64,000 nt of DNA from Mycobacterium sp. 3519A (GCF_900240945.1 NZ_OESG01000013.1:1178001-1242000); one strand, 5' to 3'; positions 1 to 9,778 are shown, counted from the first letter of the stretch. The notes: generated by a model not told the origin, from the letters alone. Made by a program: numbers and translations.

Positions 1-1314
1 GCGGTGCAGGAGATCACGGGTGTGCCCGCCGCGGAGGTACGCGCCGCGGCGCGGTTGTACGCGCAGGCCCCCAATGGCGCCATCTACTACGGCCTCGGTG
101 TGACCGAGCACAGCCAGGGCTCGACCATGGTGATGGGCATGGCGAACCTGGCGATGGCGTGCGGCAACATCGGCCGTGACGGCGTCGGGGTCAACCCGTT
201 GCGCGGTCAGAACAACGTGCAGGGCTCCTGTGACATGGGGTCGTTCCCGCACGAATTCAGCGGGTACCGGCATGTGGCCGACGACGCGGTGCGTGAGGTC
301 TTCGAAAACCTCTGGGGCACAGCCCTGTTGCCGGAGCCCGGGCTTCGCATCCCGAACATGTTCGACGCCGCGATCGAGGGCAGCTTCCGCGGCCTGTTCG
401 TGCACGGCGAGGACATCGCGCAGTCGGACCCGAACGTCGGACACGTCACCGCCGCGCTTGGCGCGATGGAGTTGGTGATCGTCCAGGACCTGTTCCTCAA
501 CGAGACCGCCAAGTTCGCGCACGTGTTCCTGCCCGGCGCCTCGTTCCTGGAGAAGGACGGCACATTCACCAACGCCGAACGACGGATCAACCGCGTGCGC
601 GCGGTGATGAAACCGAAGAGTGGCAAGCACGAGTGGGACATCGTCTGCGAGATCGCGACGGCGATGGGCTACCCCATGCACTACGACCACCCCAGCCAGA
701 TCATGGACGAGATCGCTTCGGTGACACCGACCTTCGCCGGCGTGACGTTCGACCGGATCGATGAGATGGGCAGCATCCAGTGGCCCTGCGACGGCGACGC
801 GCCCGACGGCACGCCGATCATGCACGTGGAGGAATTCACCAGGGGCAAGGGCAGATTCATGCCGACGCCGTTCGTGCCTACCGACGAGCGCAGCACCCGC
901 CGCTTCCCGCTGATCTTGACGACCGGCCGGATTCTGAGCCAGTACAACGTCGGCGCCCAGACCCGCCGCACGGCCAACATCGCCTGGCATCAGGAAGATG
1001 TGCTCGAGATTCATCCGCACGACGCCGAGGATCGCGGCATCACCGATGGCGACGAGGTGACTGTCGCCAGTCGCGTCGGCAAGACGAAACTGCGGGCCAG
1101 GATCTCCGACCGGATGCCGACGGGAGTCGTGTACACCACGTTCCACTATCCGGTGACGGGGGCGAACGTGGTGACCACCGACAACTCGGACTGGGCCACG
1201 AACTGCCCGGAGTACAAGGTGACCGCGGTTCAGGTGACGCTGGCCCATCCGGTCGTCACCGAGCACGCGGAGCGCGCGTTCGACGGCGTGCTGACCGCGG
1301 AACTGGTGGACTGA
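1..1314 (+). CDS. fdsA: Formate dehydrogenase alpha subunit (molybdopterin oxidoreductase), 3' part
   Basis: This is the C-terminal 437 residues of a formate dehydrogenase catalytic subunit, which oxidises formate to CO2 at a bis-MGD molybdenum centre. The frame is open from base 1, so the gene starts before the window and its FeS domain and catalytic Cys/Sec are not visible. Seen here are the MGD-domain stretch NNVQGSCDMGSFP, the substrate-pocket region LPGASFLEKDGTFTNAERR, and the C-terminal MGD-binding domain from about residue 300 (SQYNVGAQTRR). An fdsD-like gene follows after 2 nt and fdhD lies 2 kb on, which favours the soluble NAD-dependent Fds type over a membrane-bound type. The electron-transfer subunits FdsB and FdsG would be expected upstream. 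Confidence 0.85.
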   Translation, partial: AVQEITGVPAAEVRAAARLYAQAPNGAIYYGLGVTEHSQGSTMVMGMANLAMACGNIGRDGVGVNPLRGQNNVQGSCDMGSFPHEFSGYRHVADDAVREVFENLWGTALLPEPGLRIPNMFDAAIEGSFRGLFVHGEDIAQSDPNVGHVTAALGAMELVIVQDLFLNETAKFAHVFLPGASFLEKDGTFTNAERRINRVRAVMKPKSGKHEWDIVCEIATAMGYPMHYDHPSQIMDEIASVTPTFAGVTFDRIDEMGSIQWPCDGDAPDGTPIMHVEEFTRGKGRFMPTPFVPTDERSTRRFPLILTTGRILSQYNVGAQTRRTANIAWHQEDVLEIHPHDAEDRGITDGDEVTVASRVGKTKLRARISDRMPTGVVYTTFHYPVTGANVVTTDNSDWATNCPEYKVTAVQVTLAHPVVTEHAERAFDGVLTAELVD

Positions 1315-1316
1315 TC

Positions 1317-1529
1317 ATGGCGGCCAACGCTCCCGCGGAGATCAAGATGATCAACAACATCGCCGCGCATTTCGGCTATCTGCGCGACGAGCAGGCCGCC
1401 AATGCGGTGGCCGATCACATCCGGCGGTTCTGGGATCCGCGCATGAAGCAGCGACTGCTATTGCTCGCTGCCTCGGACACAGAGGATCTCGATCCGATCG
1501 CGGCAACTGCGGCGGGCCTGCTGCGCTGA
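1317..1529 (+). CDS. fdsD: Formate dehydrogenase delta subunit
   Basis: This 70-residue protein starts at ATG two bases after the alpha-subunit stop. Its sequence (KMINNIAAHFGYL, then a core ending RRFWDPRMKQRLLLL) matches the small FdsD family: an N-terminal helix followed by the signature F-W-D/E-P-R-M. FdsD accompanies FdsA in NAD-dependent formate dehydrogenases and is needed for active enzyme, although its exact role is not settled. It is easily missed because a longer open frame overlaps it. A strong hairpin follows directly, so the fds transcript probably ends here. Confidence 0.85.
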   Translation: MAANAPAEIKMINNIAAHFGYLRDEQAANAVADHIRRFWDPRMKQRLLLLAASDTEDLDPIAATAAGLLR

Positions 1530-1537
1530 GGTTGAAA

Positions 1538-1578
1538 AGTCGAGGCCGGGTGATCGTCGCGATCACCCGGCCTCGACT
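1538..1578. terminator. Bidirectional hairpin terminator
   Basis: A perfect 19-bp inverted repeat (1538-1556 with 1560-1578) with a 3-nt loop lies between the converging fdsD and the minus-strand gene ending at 1586. There is no long T-tract, as is common for mycobacterial hairpins. AAAA precedes the stem on the plus strand and would give a short U run for minus-strand transcripts. Confidence 0.8.
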
Positions 1579-1585
1579 GCTCGCT

Positions 1586-1891
1586 TCAGGCTATCCGCGT
1601 CTGCCCGCCGATACCCTCGTGGTCGACATCTCGCCAGAAGTCGATGTCGTACTGCGTGTCCGGGATCTGGATCATCTGCCACGATCCAGCGGGGCGGGGC
1701 TGTCCACCCGCCAATTCCAGTTCCTCGATGTCGATCTCGAGTCGGTGGATGCCGTTGAGGATGCACTCGACGTCGTTCACGACGCGACGGTTGGCGTGGC
1801 ACTGCGGATACGTCGCGACAAGCGACGTCACGCACCCTCGCAGATTCGCGATCAGATGCCGCAGCTCGTTGACTTCAGGCTTGATGGACAT
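1586..1891 (-). CDS. Small conserved-looking protein of unknown function
   Basis: This 101-residue protein has no family I recognise. It has a clear ribosome-binding site (AAGGAG, 5 nt before ATG), a helical N-terminal half with two cysteines (GCVTSL and YPQCHANRR) and a third in VECILNG, and an acidic, aromatic tail (DTQYDIDFWRDVDHE). It lies 30 nt downstream of the first MFS transporter on the same strand, so they are probably co-transcribed. It ends just before a bidirectional terminator. There is no signal peptide or membrane segment, so it is likely cytoplasmic. A role linked to formate or oxalate transport is only inferred from position. Confidence 0.6.
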   Translation of the reverse strand: MSIKPEVNELRHLIANLRGCVTSLVATYPQCHANRRVVNDVECILNGIHRLEIDIEELELAGGQPRPAGSWQMIQIPDTQYDIDFWRDVDHEGIGGQTRIA

Positions 1892-1921
1892 GAATCTCCT
1901 TGTCGTGATGAGGAATCGGTG

Positions 1922-3262
1922 TTAGCGCGGCAACCGCGAGATGAGGTGGCCAGGCTGATGGAGCAGACGCGTGGTGACCGCGGCGCACAGTCCGATCAGC
2001 CCAGCCGCGACGAACACGTTCATCAGCGCGGGGGAGTGCACCAGGAAGGCGGGCAGCCCGATACCGATCAGCCCACCGAACACCTTGGCGCTGTAGACCA
2101 GGCCGAAGTTGCGCACGGCGTTGTGCTCACCGAAGTAATCCGCCACCAGGCTCGCCAGCAGCGGGTAGCAGGCACCGCCCGCCAATCCGCTGAGCCCGGC
2201 GAAGATGACGAACGGCGCCGCCTGATGGACGACGGCGGAATACACCAGGCCCAACTGGGCGCAGCCCGCGAGCAGCAGTGCCCCGGTCAGTGTCTGACGT
2301 CGCCCGAACCGGTCAGAGACGTCGCTGGCCACCGCGCGCCCGCCGCCGCTGACGACAGCGAGCAGGCCGATGGCCGCCGCGGCGACGACCGCGCTGAAAC
2401 CGTTGGAAATAGCGGCGATCGGCACGTAGGCGACCGCCAGCAGGAACGTCGCGGCGGCGAACACCATGATCAGGTACATCACCACGAACGCGGTCGTGCG
2501 CACCGCCTGGCCTGGCGCGTATTGTCGGGCGGCCGGCGCATTGCTGCGCAGACTGCGGTTCAGTCGCTTGTCGACAGCCCACAGCCGCGGATCGACATCG
2601 GCGGGCCACCAGCCCGCGGGCGGATCCCGAAAGAACAAGCCGCACAGGGCCACCACGGCCAAGACGACGACGCCGACGCCGGTCAAGATCGCGGTGTGGT
2701 TGGTCTCCGAGAGGCCTGCCGCGAACAAGATGATGAACGGAACGGCGCCGTAGCCGAATGCGCCGGTGACCACGCCGATTCGCGATCCTCGAGCCTCGGG
2801 GTACCACTTCGCGACTGTGGAAGCACATGTGGCGTAGACGATTCCGGCACCGCTGCCGCACAGCACCGAATAGCCGAGGACGGCGCCGGCGAGACTGCCG
2901 GTGTAGGCCAGGCTGAACGGGCCTGCGGCGCACAGCAGCGCGCCGACGAGCATCGCGTGCGACGGGGCGACGACCGAGTGATGGCGCAGTGCCGCGGTCA
3001 GCGCCGCCGCGCCTGCTTGGAACATCACCCACAAGGCCAGCACCCAGAACGCCGCTGTCAGGTCCCTCGCCGTCGTCGCGACGGCGGCGAGACCGTACCC
3101 GTACTGCAACACGCTGATGGCTGCCATGGCCGCCCATGGCAGCCACAGCATCCATTTGCGGGACCGGCCCATGATGTCCTGCGGTCGTTCACCGACTCGA
3201 TAGGAAAGGCCGTGAAAATCGCGAACTTCGGCGACTGCGACTCCGTGAGTGTTGCCGTTCAT
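1922..3262 (-). CDS. OxlT-like MFS transporter 1
   Basis: A 446-residue major facilitator with about 12 membrane segments. It is a paralogue of the two transporters at 5101 and 9967, sharing the N-terminal block YRVGE..DIMGRSR.WMLWLPW and the loop FFRDPPAGWWP. The family includes oxalate/formate antiporters (OxlT), so a small carboxylate is the likely substrate, though substrate cannot be read from sequence alone. The central loop carries ARQYAPGQAVRT, equivalent to RQYTPMEAIKT in the paralogues. The start has a GGAGG site 6 nt upstream. It is transcribed divergently from fdhD with a palindromic operator between them. It is the most diverged of the three paralogues. Confidence 0.8.
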   Translation of the reverse strand: MNGNTHGVAVAEVRDFHGLSYRVGERPQDIMGRSRKWMLWLPWAAMAAISVLQYGYGLAAVATTARDLTAAFWVLALWVMFQAGAAALTAALRHHSVVAPSHAMLVGALLCAAGPFSLAYTGSLAGAVLGYSVLCGSGAGIVYATCASTVAKWYPEARGSRIGVVTGAFGYGAVPFIILFAAGLSETNHTAILTGVGVVVLAVVALCGLFFRDPPAGWWPADVDPRLWAVDKRLNRSLRSNAPAARQYAPGQAVRTTAFVVMYLIMVFAAATFLLAVAYVPIAAISNGFSAVVAAAAIGLLAVVSGGGRAVASDVSDRFGRRQTLTGALLLAGCAQLGLVYSAVVHQAAPFVIFAGLSGLAGGACYPLLASLVADYFGEHNAVRNFGLVYSAKVFGGLIGIGLPAFLVHSPALMNVFVAAGLIGLCAAVTTRLLHQPGHLISRLPR

Positions 3263-3292
3263 GGTCGGCCTCCGAACAGTTCTAGTACGATT

Positions 3293-3305
3293 GCATACAG
3301 TATGC
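3293..3305. promoter_or_regulatory. GntR-type operator palindrome
   Basis: GCATAC-A-GTATGC is a perfect 13-bp palindrome in the divergent region between MFS transporter 1 and fdhD. The same core, CATAC-G-GTATG, occurs at 8376 upstream of frc, and a half site lies upstream of each GntR gene. The size and centre fit a FadR-subfamily GntR dimer. That one of the two local GntR proteins binds here is inferred. Confidence 0.6.
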
Positions 3306-3371
3306 GACTAGCATAACTATGACGTGGATCACTTGTCCACCGTTAGTTCAAACCGAGAATGGAGCGCCGTC

Positions 3372-4223
3372 ATGGGACGGGTAACCAGCAGATATCGCAT
3401 CGTCCGCGTCGCCGATGGAGTGGCAAGCTCCAGGCCCGACTCGCTGGCCGCCGAGGAACCGTTGGAGATCCGGGTCTCAGGCCGACCGCTGACGGTGACG
3501 ATGCGCACGCCCGGTAACGACTTCGACCTCGCGCGCGGATTTCTGGTCAGCGAGGGCGTGGTGGCCACCGAGTCGGACGTCGCCGCGATTCGCTACTGCG
3601 CAGGTGCCACCGCTGACGGGGTCAACACCTACAACGTGCTCGACGTGGTGCTCGCCGCCGGCGTTCCGTTGCCCGACGTCTCTGTCGAGCGCAACTTCTA
3701 CACGACGTCCTCGTGCGGCCTGTGCGGGAAGGCCAGCCTCGACGCGGTGCGCACCATCAGCAGGTGGCGGGTGGCCGATGATCCGGTGCGACTCAACGCC
3801 GGCACGATCGCCACGCTGCCGGACAAGCTGCGGTCTGCTCAGCGCGTCTTCGACCGCACCGGCGGACTGCACGCGGCAGCACTCTTCGACGAGGCGGGTG
3901 AACTGCTGTGCGTGCGGGAGGATGTCGGGCGGCACAACGCGGTGGACAAGGTCATCGGGTGGGCATTCGATGACCGGCGGCTGCCGCTGACCGGCACCAC
4001 GCTGATGGTCAGCGGTCGCGCCTCGTTCGAACTGGTGCAGAAGGCGGTGATGGCCGGAATCCCTGCTCTGACAGCGGTATCCGCGCCGTCGTCACTCGCG
4101 GTCGATCTCGCCCGAGAGATGGGCCTGACGTTGATCGGGTTTCTGCGCGGGTCGTCGATGAACATCTACTCCGGCGCTGACCGGGTCTGTGCCGACAATA
4201 CCGAGGAGCTACTCAGCCTCTGA
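3372..4223 (+). CDS. fdhD: Formate dehydrogenase accessory sulfurtransferase FdhD
   Basis: This 283-residue protein transfers sulfur from a cysteine desulfurase to the molybdenum cofactor of formate dehydrogenase, which is required for activity. The essential C-x-x-C motif is visible as [10 protein letters not shown] (Cys115 and Cys118). The C-terminal cofactor-binding half has [15 protein letters not shown] and [14 protein letters not shown] chose the ATG at 3372 because GGAG lies 7 nt upstream; a GTG at 3324 in the same frame would add 16 poorly conserved residues. The gene is divergent from MFS transporter 1 and its end overlaps the converging GntR gene by 15 nt. Confidence 0.93.
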   Translation: MGRVTSRYRIVRVADGVASSRPDSLAAEEPLEIRVSGRPLTVTMRTPGNDFDLARGFLVSEGVVATESDVAAIRYCAGATADGVNTYNVLDVVLAAGVPLPDVSVERNFYTTSSCGLCGKASLDAVRTISRWRVADDPVRLNAGTIATLPDKLRSAQRVFDRTGGLHAAALFDEAGELLCVREDVGRHNAVDKVIGWAFDDRRLPLTGTTLMVSGRASFELVQKAVMAGIPALTAVSAPSSLAVDLAREMGLTLIGFLRGSSMNIYSGADRVCADNTEELLSL

Positions 4224-4922
4224 TTTCGCCTGCCGCTGATCGTGATACACCTGCTGGGTGTGCTCCGTGTGGCGCTGCATGATGCTGCTGGCCAGGTCGG
4301 CGTCACCGGCGGCGATCGCCTTGATCAGTTCGGCATGCTCGGTCCAGGCGGCCTGCCCGCGCGGCTGCGCGATCGGCAGGTAATACCAGTGCCATCGCCG
4401 TTCGACCAAACCAATGTGCTTGGCCAGCACCACGTTTCCCGCGATCTCGGTGATCGCCGCGTGCAGGTTGACGTTCGCCTCGACCAAGGCCTCCGAATCG
4501 TTGGCCGCGAGCGCGTTGAGGCCGTCCTGCTGTAACTCCCACAGCCGGTTGACGTCTTCCGGCGTGGCGTTCTCGGCGGCCAGTCGCGCCGAATAGGTTT
4601 CGAGCACCGTGCGGACGCCCAGCAGCTGGTCCACCTCGTCCTCGGAGGGCGTGTGCACGAAAGCGCCCTGGGCGGGCCGCAGATCGATCCAGCCGTCCGT
4701 CTGCAACCGCTGCAGCGCCTCGCGCACCGGTTGTCTGCTGACGCCGAGGTACTCGGCGAGTTCGTTCTCCACCAGGTGCTGCCCCCGCTGAAGTGTGCCC
4801 TGCACGATCAGGTCCACGATCGCGTCGTAGACGGCCTGGCGCAGGGGCGCGGGGCGCTGTACTCGCCGTGCAGCGGCGTCGCTCAACGTGTGGGCGCGCT
4901 TACGCGGAGTGGGAAGTGACAT
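4209..4922 (-). CDS. GntR-family (FadR subfamily) transcriptional regulator 1
   Basis: A 237-residue regulator. A winged helix near residues 25-95 contains the GntR signature [20 protein letters not shown], followed by an all-helical FCD ligand domain with a likely metal-binding His set ([19 protein letters not shown]). FCD regulators typically sense small organic acids. The start at 4922 has GGAGG 7 nt upstream. A half operator GTATGC (4974-4979) lies about 50 nt upstream, suggesting autoregulation. A strong hairpin separates it from the transporter upstream on the same strand. It is a paralogue of the regulator at 11387; both share the phrase YYLPIAQ in the ligand domain. Confidence 0.88.
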   Translation of the reverse strand: MSLPTPRKRAHTLSDAAARRVQRPAPLRQAVYDAIVDLIVQGTLQRGQHLVENELAEYLGVSRQPVREALQRLQTDGWIDLRPAQGAFVHTPSEDEVDQLLGVRTVLETYSARLAAENATPEDVNRLWELQQDGLNALAANDSEALVEANVNLHAAITEIAGNVVLAKHIGLVERRWHWYYLPIAQPRGQAAWTEHAELIKAIAAGDADLASSIMQRHTEHTQQVYHDQRQAKSEAE

Positions 4923-5030
4923 CGCGCATCCTCCAACCAGTTGTTGTCCTGCGGCCACAGATTACAGGCTTTCGTATGCAATAAACTTCGTTCGCCGCGA
5001 CACGCCCTCGCGTACCCCGATCCGCGGCAA

Positions 5031-5087
5031 CAGAACACCCCGGGTGCGGACGTCCGGTCCGGACGCCTCCTCACCCGGGGTGTTCTG
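5031..5087 (-). terminator. Hairpin terminator after MFS transporter 2
   Basis: Perfect 16-bp arms (5031-5046 and 5072-5087) enclose a 25-nt loop that itself contains a short GTCCG/CGGAC hairpin. It lies 14 nt beyond the stop of the minus-strand transporter and upstream of GntR 1, so it probably ends the frc-transporter transcript. Confidence 0.75.
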
Positions 5088-5100
5088 TGTGGGCAGCCGG

Positions 5101-6489
5101 CTAGTCGACCGCGAGCACCTTCTCGGACTGCGTCGGATCGCCGGGCCGCGTCGGCGTGGACGCCTTGAGCTTGGGCTGACGCAGCAGGATCGACAGGAAG
5201 GCGCAGGCGATGCCGACCGAACCCGCGATCCCGAATGCGGCGCCGTAACCCCAGCTGTCCACCACGACCGCGCCCAGTCCGGACCCGACCAGACCGGACA
5301 CCAGCTTCGAGCTGTAGACCAGGCCGTAGTTGGTGGCGTTGTTGTTCTCACCGAAGTAGTCCGCGGTCATGGCCGCGAACAGCGGGAAGATCGCACCGCC
5401 GCCGAAGCCGGACACCATGGACGCGAGCAGGAACAGCGGCATGCTGCCGATCGACCCGGAGAAGTACACGGCGAACTGAGCCAGGCCCAGCACCACGCAC
5501 ACGATGATCAGCGTGTCCCTACGGCCGACCCGGTCCGAGATCCAGCCGATCACGCCGCGGCCGGTGCCGTTGACGATCGCCTTGAAGCTCATGGCCAGGG
5601 CCACGATGCCGCCTGCGAAGCCCATTTCCTTGCCGAACGGCACCTGCATCGCGATACCGAAGATGTTGATCCCAGCGGTGCACAGCAGCACGAACCACAT
5701 CAGCGGCAGGATGCCCGTCTTGATGGCCTCCATCGGCGTGTACTGCCTGACCGCGGGCGGGTTCTTGGCGAGCGCGCGACGGATCTTCGGATCGTCGTTG
5801 ACCTTCAGCGGATCGACATGCGGCGGCCACCAGTTCTTCGGTGGGTCGATGAAGAAGAAGCCACACAGTGCGACCAAACCGGCCAGGAAGATGCCGACGG
5901 CCAGCAGGATGCCCTCGTAGTTCTCCAGGTTCATGTAGCTGGTGAACAGGAAGATGAACGGCACCGAGCCATAGGCGAATCCGCCGTTGACGAAGCCGGT
6001 CTTGCCGCCCTTACGTTCCGGATACCACTTGCCCACCATGTTGATGCAGGTGGCGTACACGAAGCCGGCGCCGCCGCCACCGAACAACCCGAAGCCCAGG
6101 TACGCCAGCAGGACATGCGGAGCATAGGCCAGCGACAGGTATCCGAGCAGTGCCCCAACGGCACCCAGCATCATCGCCGCGCGCGCCGACAGCTTGCCAC
6201 TCTCCCGCATCTGGCCGACGGGGAAGGCCACCGCTGCCTGGAACATCACCCACACGCCGAGCAACCAGAAGATGTGGCCGCCGTGCCAGTTGTGTGCCTC
6301 CGAGAGCGTGTCCTCCGCGGAGGTGAAGGCATATTCGGACGAGCTGACGGCCATCATCGCAATCCACGGGAGCCACACCATCCAGGCCCGTGATCGTCCC
6401 AGGATGTCGCGGTCGGTCTCACCGATCCGGTACACCCTGCCGTTATCGTCGACTACCTCGCGGTATGTCGGCTGAGCTGACGCGTTCAT
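5101..6489 (-). CDS. OxlT-like MFS transporter 2
   Basis: A 462-residue, 12-segment MFS permease close to the one at 9967. Shared landmarks are the N-terminal YREVVDDNGRVYRIGETDR, the first segment WMVWLPWIAMMAVS, GKWYPER in the loop after segment 4, FVNGGFAYG, the central loop PPKNWWPP and RQYTPMEAIKTG, and ADYFGENNNATNYGLVYSSK in the C-terminal half. This is the oxalate:formate antiporter family; the substrate is inferred from the frc gene immediately upstream (65-nt gap). I placed the start at the ATG at 6489, with GAGGAG 11 nt upstream. The same frame stays open far upstream but that extension lies inside frc. Confidence 0.85.
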   Translation of the reverse strand: MNASAQPTYREVVDDNGRVYRIGETDRDILGRSRAWMVWLPWIAMMAVSSSEYAFTSAEDTLSEAHNWHGGHIFWLLGVWVMFQAAVAFPVGQMRESGKLSARAAMMLGAVGALLGYLSLAYAPHVLLAYLGFGLFGGGGAGFVYATCINMVGKWYPERKGGKTGFVNGGFAYGSVPFIFLFTSYMNLENYEGILLAVGIFLAGLVALCGFFFIDPPKNWWPPHVDPLKVNDDPKIRRALAKNPPAVRQYTPMEAIKTGILPLMWFVLLCTAGINIFGIAMQVPFGKEMGFAGGIVALAMSFKAIVNGTGRGVIGWISDRVGRRDTLIIVCVVLGLAQFAVYFSGSIGSMPLFLLASMVSGFGGGAIFPLFAAMTADYFGENNNATNYGLVYSSKLVSGLVGSGLGAVVVDSWGYGAAFGIAGSVGIACAFLSILLRQPKLKASTPTRPGDPTQSEKVLAVD

Positions 6490-6554
6490 GCGTGTCGAAT
6501 CTCCTCTTGGTCTCTGTATACTGCCGACTGTCTGCTTTTCATGTGGCGGAATCG

Positions 6555-7781
6555 CTAGATGACTCCCTTCGCCTTGAGCGCGGTGAGCTGGCCGCCAAGC
6601 CCTAGCTCGTCGCCGTAGATGTCGGAGTTGTGCTCGCCCAGCAAAGGGGAGCGGACGATTTCGACGGGGGAGTCGGACAGCTTGATCGGGCAGCCGACCG
6701 TGGTGAACTCGCCCCGCTCGGGGTGATCGACCCGGACCACCATCTCGTTGGCCGCCAGCGACGCGTCCTCGAAGATCTCCTTGGTGGAAAGGATTGGGCC
6801 GCAGGGGATGTTGTGCTCGGTCAGCAAGTCGAGCGCCCGCCACTTGCCCAGGCCCATCGTCCATTCCTCGATGAGCTGGAACATCTTGTCCAACTTGTTC
6901 AGCCGTGCCTGCGGCGTGCTCCACTCCGGATCTGTGACGAGTTCCGGCCTGCCGATCAGATTCGCGATCGGTTCCCACCCGACGGGCTGGACGACGACGT
7001 AGATGTAGTCGTTGGGGCCGCCGGGTGCGCACTTCACGGCCCACCCGGGCTGGCCGCCGCCGGAGGCATTGCCCGATCGCGGGACACAGTCGCCGAAGTC
7101 GTCGTTGGGGTACTCGCCGAGCGGCCCGTGTTCCAGCCGCTGGTGGTCGCGCAGCTTGACGCGGCACAGGTTCAGCACCGCGTGCTGCATCGCGACCGTC
7201 ACCCGCTGTCCGCGACCGGTGTGCTCACGTTGGTAGAGCGCGGCCAAGATGCCGGCCACGGTGTGGATGCCGGTGCCGGAATCGCCGATCTGCGCGCCGG
7301 TGGCCAGCGGTGGACCGTCCTCGAATCCCGTCGTGCTCATGGATCCGCCCATGGCCTGAGCGATCACCTCGTAGGCCTTGTAGTGGGTGTAGGGGCCGTC
7401 GCCGAAACCCTTGATGGAGGCGAAGATCAGCCGCGGGTTGATGCGCTGCAACTCTTCCCAACCGAAGCCCATCCGCTCGATGGCGCCAGGGCCGAAGTTC
7501 TCGGCGAGGATGTCGAAGCGGGGGAGCAGTTCGGTGAAGATCCGCTTGCCCTCGGGCGACTTCATGTTCAGCGTGATGCTGCGCTTGTTGCAGTTCAGCA
7601 TCGTGAAGTAGAGGCTGTCCGCGCCGGGGACGTCCCGCAGCTGCTTGCGGGTGACATCGCCGGCCGGCGCTTCGAGTTTCACGACGTCCGCGCCCAACCA
7701 GGCGAGGATCTGAGTGCACGATGGGCCGGACTGGACATGCGTCATATCCAGGACGCGCACGCCATCGAGTGCCTTTCTCAA
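6555..7781 (-). CDS. frc: Formyl-CoA:oxalate CoA-transferase homologue 1 (family III)
   Basis: A 408-residue family III CoA-transferase that would move CoA between formyl-CoA (or succinyl-CoA) and oxalate in the cytoplasm. It aligns from its first residues with E. coli Frc: [46 protein letters not shown] and the catalytic aspartate in QIGDSGTG (Asp167, equivalent to Asp169 in Frc). The glycine loop [12 protein letters not shown] is also present, which separates true Frc from generic CaiB/BaiF enzymes. I chose a TTG start because an AAAGGGGA site precedes it by 5 nt and family similarity begins there; upstream residues look non-coding. It is followed by MFS transporter 2. Confidence 0.88.
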   Translation of the reverse strand: MRKALDGVRVLDMTHVQSGPSCTQILAWLGADVVKLEAPAGDVTRKQLRDVPGADSLYFTMLNCNKRSITLNMKSPEGKRIFTELLPRFDILAENFGPGAIERMGFGWEELQRINPRLIFASIKGFGDGPYTHYKAYEVIAQAMGGSMSTTGFEDGPPLATGAQIGDSGTGIHTVAGILAALYQREHTGRGQRVTVAMQHAVLNLCRVKLRDHQRLEHGPLGEYPNDDFGDCVPRSGNASGGGQPGWAVKCAPGGPNDYIYVVVQPVGWEPIANLIGRPELVTDPEWSTPQARLNKLDKMFQLIEEWTMGLGKWRALDLLTEHNIPCGPILSTKEIFEDASLAANEMVVRVDHPERGEFTTVGCPIKLSDSPVEIVRSPLLGEHNSDIYGDELGLGGQLTALKAKGVI

Positions 7782-8451
7782 GACAGTCCCCTTTAGTGGT
7801 GTTTTTGGTTCACGGCCGCCGCGGCAGATACAGCCCGCGTGGGGGTGGAACCACACGTTGATCAGTGAGCGCTTGCCGGACCCGGCACAGCTCGCCCGCT
7901 GAGATTCGAATACTCATGCGTTAGTGGTTGTGAAGGCAGTCACTCGTCTCGTCAGGAAGTAACGGACATCACACGGCGTACGGTATACCTCATACAATCT
8001 GCGCGCAAGCCCCGAGTTTTCTGGCAGGTTCCTGGTGGTACTTCCCTAGGAGAGGGCAAACGCGTAGTCTCCGCCCGATTCAGCGTTGTCGGCGGGCTGT
8101 CGACCCGGCAGCCGGACCGTGTCACCGGTGCAGACGATTCTCCCCGAATTTCACGTAAATGCTTGGGAGACAACGATTTAACGAGTCATACGAACACTCG
8201 TCATCTCCGACCGGATAGGCGAGGGGAGGTGCTGCGGCAGGGTGCGGCGCGGCAGTCGAGTTTCCTGTGGATCTGCTTCGGGCAAGCGGATTTTCAGGTA
8301 CCTGACAGGAAAGTCAACGAGTACTGATCGATCGCTGGACAACCCGTGTTGCGTCCACCACACTGTTGTCTACCTCATACGGTATGCAATCTTGTGACCA
8401 GCTTTTCGTCCCGAGAAAGCAAACCGGCTCGAGTTAAGGAAGTCTCCGAAT
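7782..8451. promoter_or_regulatory. 670-nt intergenic control region between divergent frc genes
   Basis: No convincing gene is present; the short open frames here lack ribosome-binding sites and family features. Structures seen are a near-palindrome CGTAC-G-GTATA at 7977-7987 with another ATAC half site just after it, an inverted repeat ACGAGT-N9-ACTCGT at 8181-8201 whose centre also contains CATACG, a perfect 12-bp palindrome TCAGGTACCTGA at 8294-8305, and the full operator at 8376-8386. It presumably carries both frc promoters. The length is unusual for this compact region. Confidence 0.6.
8376..8386. promoter_or_regulatory. GntR-type operator upstream of frc 2
   Basis: CATAC-G-GTATG is a perfect 11-bp palindrome 65 nt before the ATG of the plus-strand frc. 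It is the same core as the site at 3293-3305. The surrounding TACCTCATAC string is partly repeated near 7985, next to the opposite frc promoter. Confidence 0.6.
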
Positions 8452-9729
8452 ATGGTTCAGGTCCCTCCGGTCAACGACGAGGTGGAATCGGATCCGCCGA
8501 CAGGCAAGGCGCTCTCCGGCGTCCGCGTGCTCGACATGACGCACGTCCAGTCGGGCCCGTCGGCCACCCAACTGCTCGGCTGGCTGGGCGCCGACGTCAT
8601 CAAGCTGGAAGCGCCCGGCACCGGTGACGTCACGCGCGGCCAACTCCGCGACGTCCCAGGAGCCGACAGCCTCTACTTCACGATGCTCAACTGCAACAAG
8701 CGCAGCATCACGTTGAACATGAAGAGCGAGGACGGCAAGCGGATCTTCACCGATCTGGTGTCTCGCGTCGACATCCTCGTGGAGAACTTCGGCCCCGGCG
8801 TCGTCGACCGGTTCGGCTTCACCTGGGACCGGCTGCGCGAAATCAACCCACGCCTGATCTACGCGTCCATCAAGGGCTTCGGTCCGGGTAAGTACTTCGA
8901 CTACAAGGCCTACGAGGTGATCGCCCAGGCGATGGGCGGCTCGATGGCCACCACGGGTTTCGAGGACGGCCCGCCCGTGGCGACCGGTGCGCAGATCGGC
9001 GACTCCGGCACCGGAATCCACTTGGTGTCCGGCATTTTGGCCGCGCTCTATCAGCGCACGAACAGCGGTCGCGGGCAGCGCGTTGAGGTCGCGATGCAGG
9101 AGGCGGTGCTCAACCTGTGCCGGGTGAAGCTGCGTGACCAACAACGGTTGGCCAGCGGGCCGCTTCGCGAGTACCCGAATCAGAGCTTCGGGGACGAGGT
9201 GCCCCGGTCGGGCAACGCCTCCGGCGGCGGCCAGCCGGGGTGGGCGGTCAAGACCAAGGGTGGCGGACCCAACGACTACATCTATGTGATCGTGCAGCCC
9301 CAGGGTTGGGCGCCGCTGGCCGAGCTGATCGGCAGGCCCGATCTGTCCGACCATCCGGACTGGGCGCGGCCAGAGGACCGGCTTCCCAAGCTCGACAAGG
9401 TCTTCGCGCTGATCGAGGACTGGTCGGAGCGGCACAGCAAATGGGAGGCGCTCGAGGCGCTCAACGCGATCAACATCCCTTGCGGGCCAGTGCTTTCCAC
9501 CAAGGAACTGATCGAGGACGAAACGCTGAACGAACTCGGGGCGATCGTCACGGTGGAGCACCCCGAGCGTGGCGCGTTCAAGACCGTCGGCTCTCCGCTC
9601 CGGTTGTCGGACTCACCGGTCGACATCGTCCGCTCACCACTGCTGGGTGAGCACACCGACGAGATCTGCACGGAGCTCGGCTACACGCCTGAACAGCTCG
9701 AACTGTTCAGGAACGCCGGCGTCATCTGA
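8452..9729 (+). CDS. frc: Formyl-CoA:oxalate CoA-transferase homologue 2 (family III)
   Basis: A 425-residue paralogue of the divergent gene at 6555, with the same Frc landmarks: [37 protein letters not shown], the catalytic Asp184 in QIGDSGTG, and the glycine loop [12 protein letters not shown]. It has about 17 extra N-terminal residues ([15 protein letters not shown]), which look like a flexible leader. AAGGA lies about 10 nt before the ATG. An MFS transporter of the OxlT type follows 237 nt downstream on the same strand. With oxalyl-CoA decarboxylase or oxalyl-CoA reductase encoded elsewhere, it would start oxalate breakdown. Direction and acyl partner cannot be decided from sequence. Confidence 0.88.
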   Translation: MVQVPPVNDEVESDPPTGKALSGVRVLDMTHVQSGPSATQLLGWLGADVIKLEAPGTGDVTRGQLRDVPGADSLYFTMLNCNKRSITLNMKSEDGKRIFTDLVSRVDILVENFGPGVVDRFGFTWDRLREINPRLIYASIKGFGPGKYFDYKAYEVIAQAMGGSMATTGFEDGPPVATGAQIGDSGTGIHLVSGILAALYQRTNSGRGQRVEVAMQEAVLNLCRVKLRDQQRLASGPLREYPNQSFGDEVPRSGNASGGGQPGWAVKTKGGGPNDYIYVIVQPQGWAPLAELIGRPDLSDHPDWARPEDRLPKLDKVFALIEDWSERHSKWEALEALNAINIPCGPVLSTKELIEDETLNELGAIVTVEHPERGAFKTVGSPLRLSDSPVDIVRSPLLGEHTDEICTELGYTPEQLELFRNAGVI

Positions 9730-9778
9730 GTCAGTGGCTCTGCGACGAAAGGACAAAACCGTCATGCCATAAACCGGG

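Noticed and set aside
1532..3316. 594-codon open frame on the plus strand opposite MFS transporter 1
   Set aside because: Composition is Arg/Gln/Asp/His-rich with no domain; the opposite strand encodes a clear 12-helix carrier with a ribosome-binding site.
4888..6393. 501-codon plus-strand open frame opposite MFS transporter 2
   Set aside because: Antisense shadow produced by high GC; no ribosome site or family features.
7952..8363. Two short minus-strand frames (73 and 61 codons) between the frc genes
   Set aside because: No ribosome-binding sites, no family pattern, and they contain operator-like palindromes; treated as non-coding.
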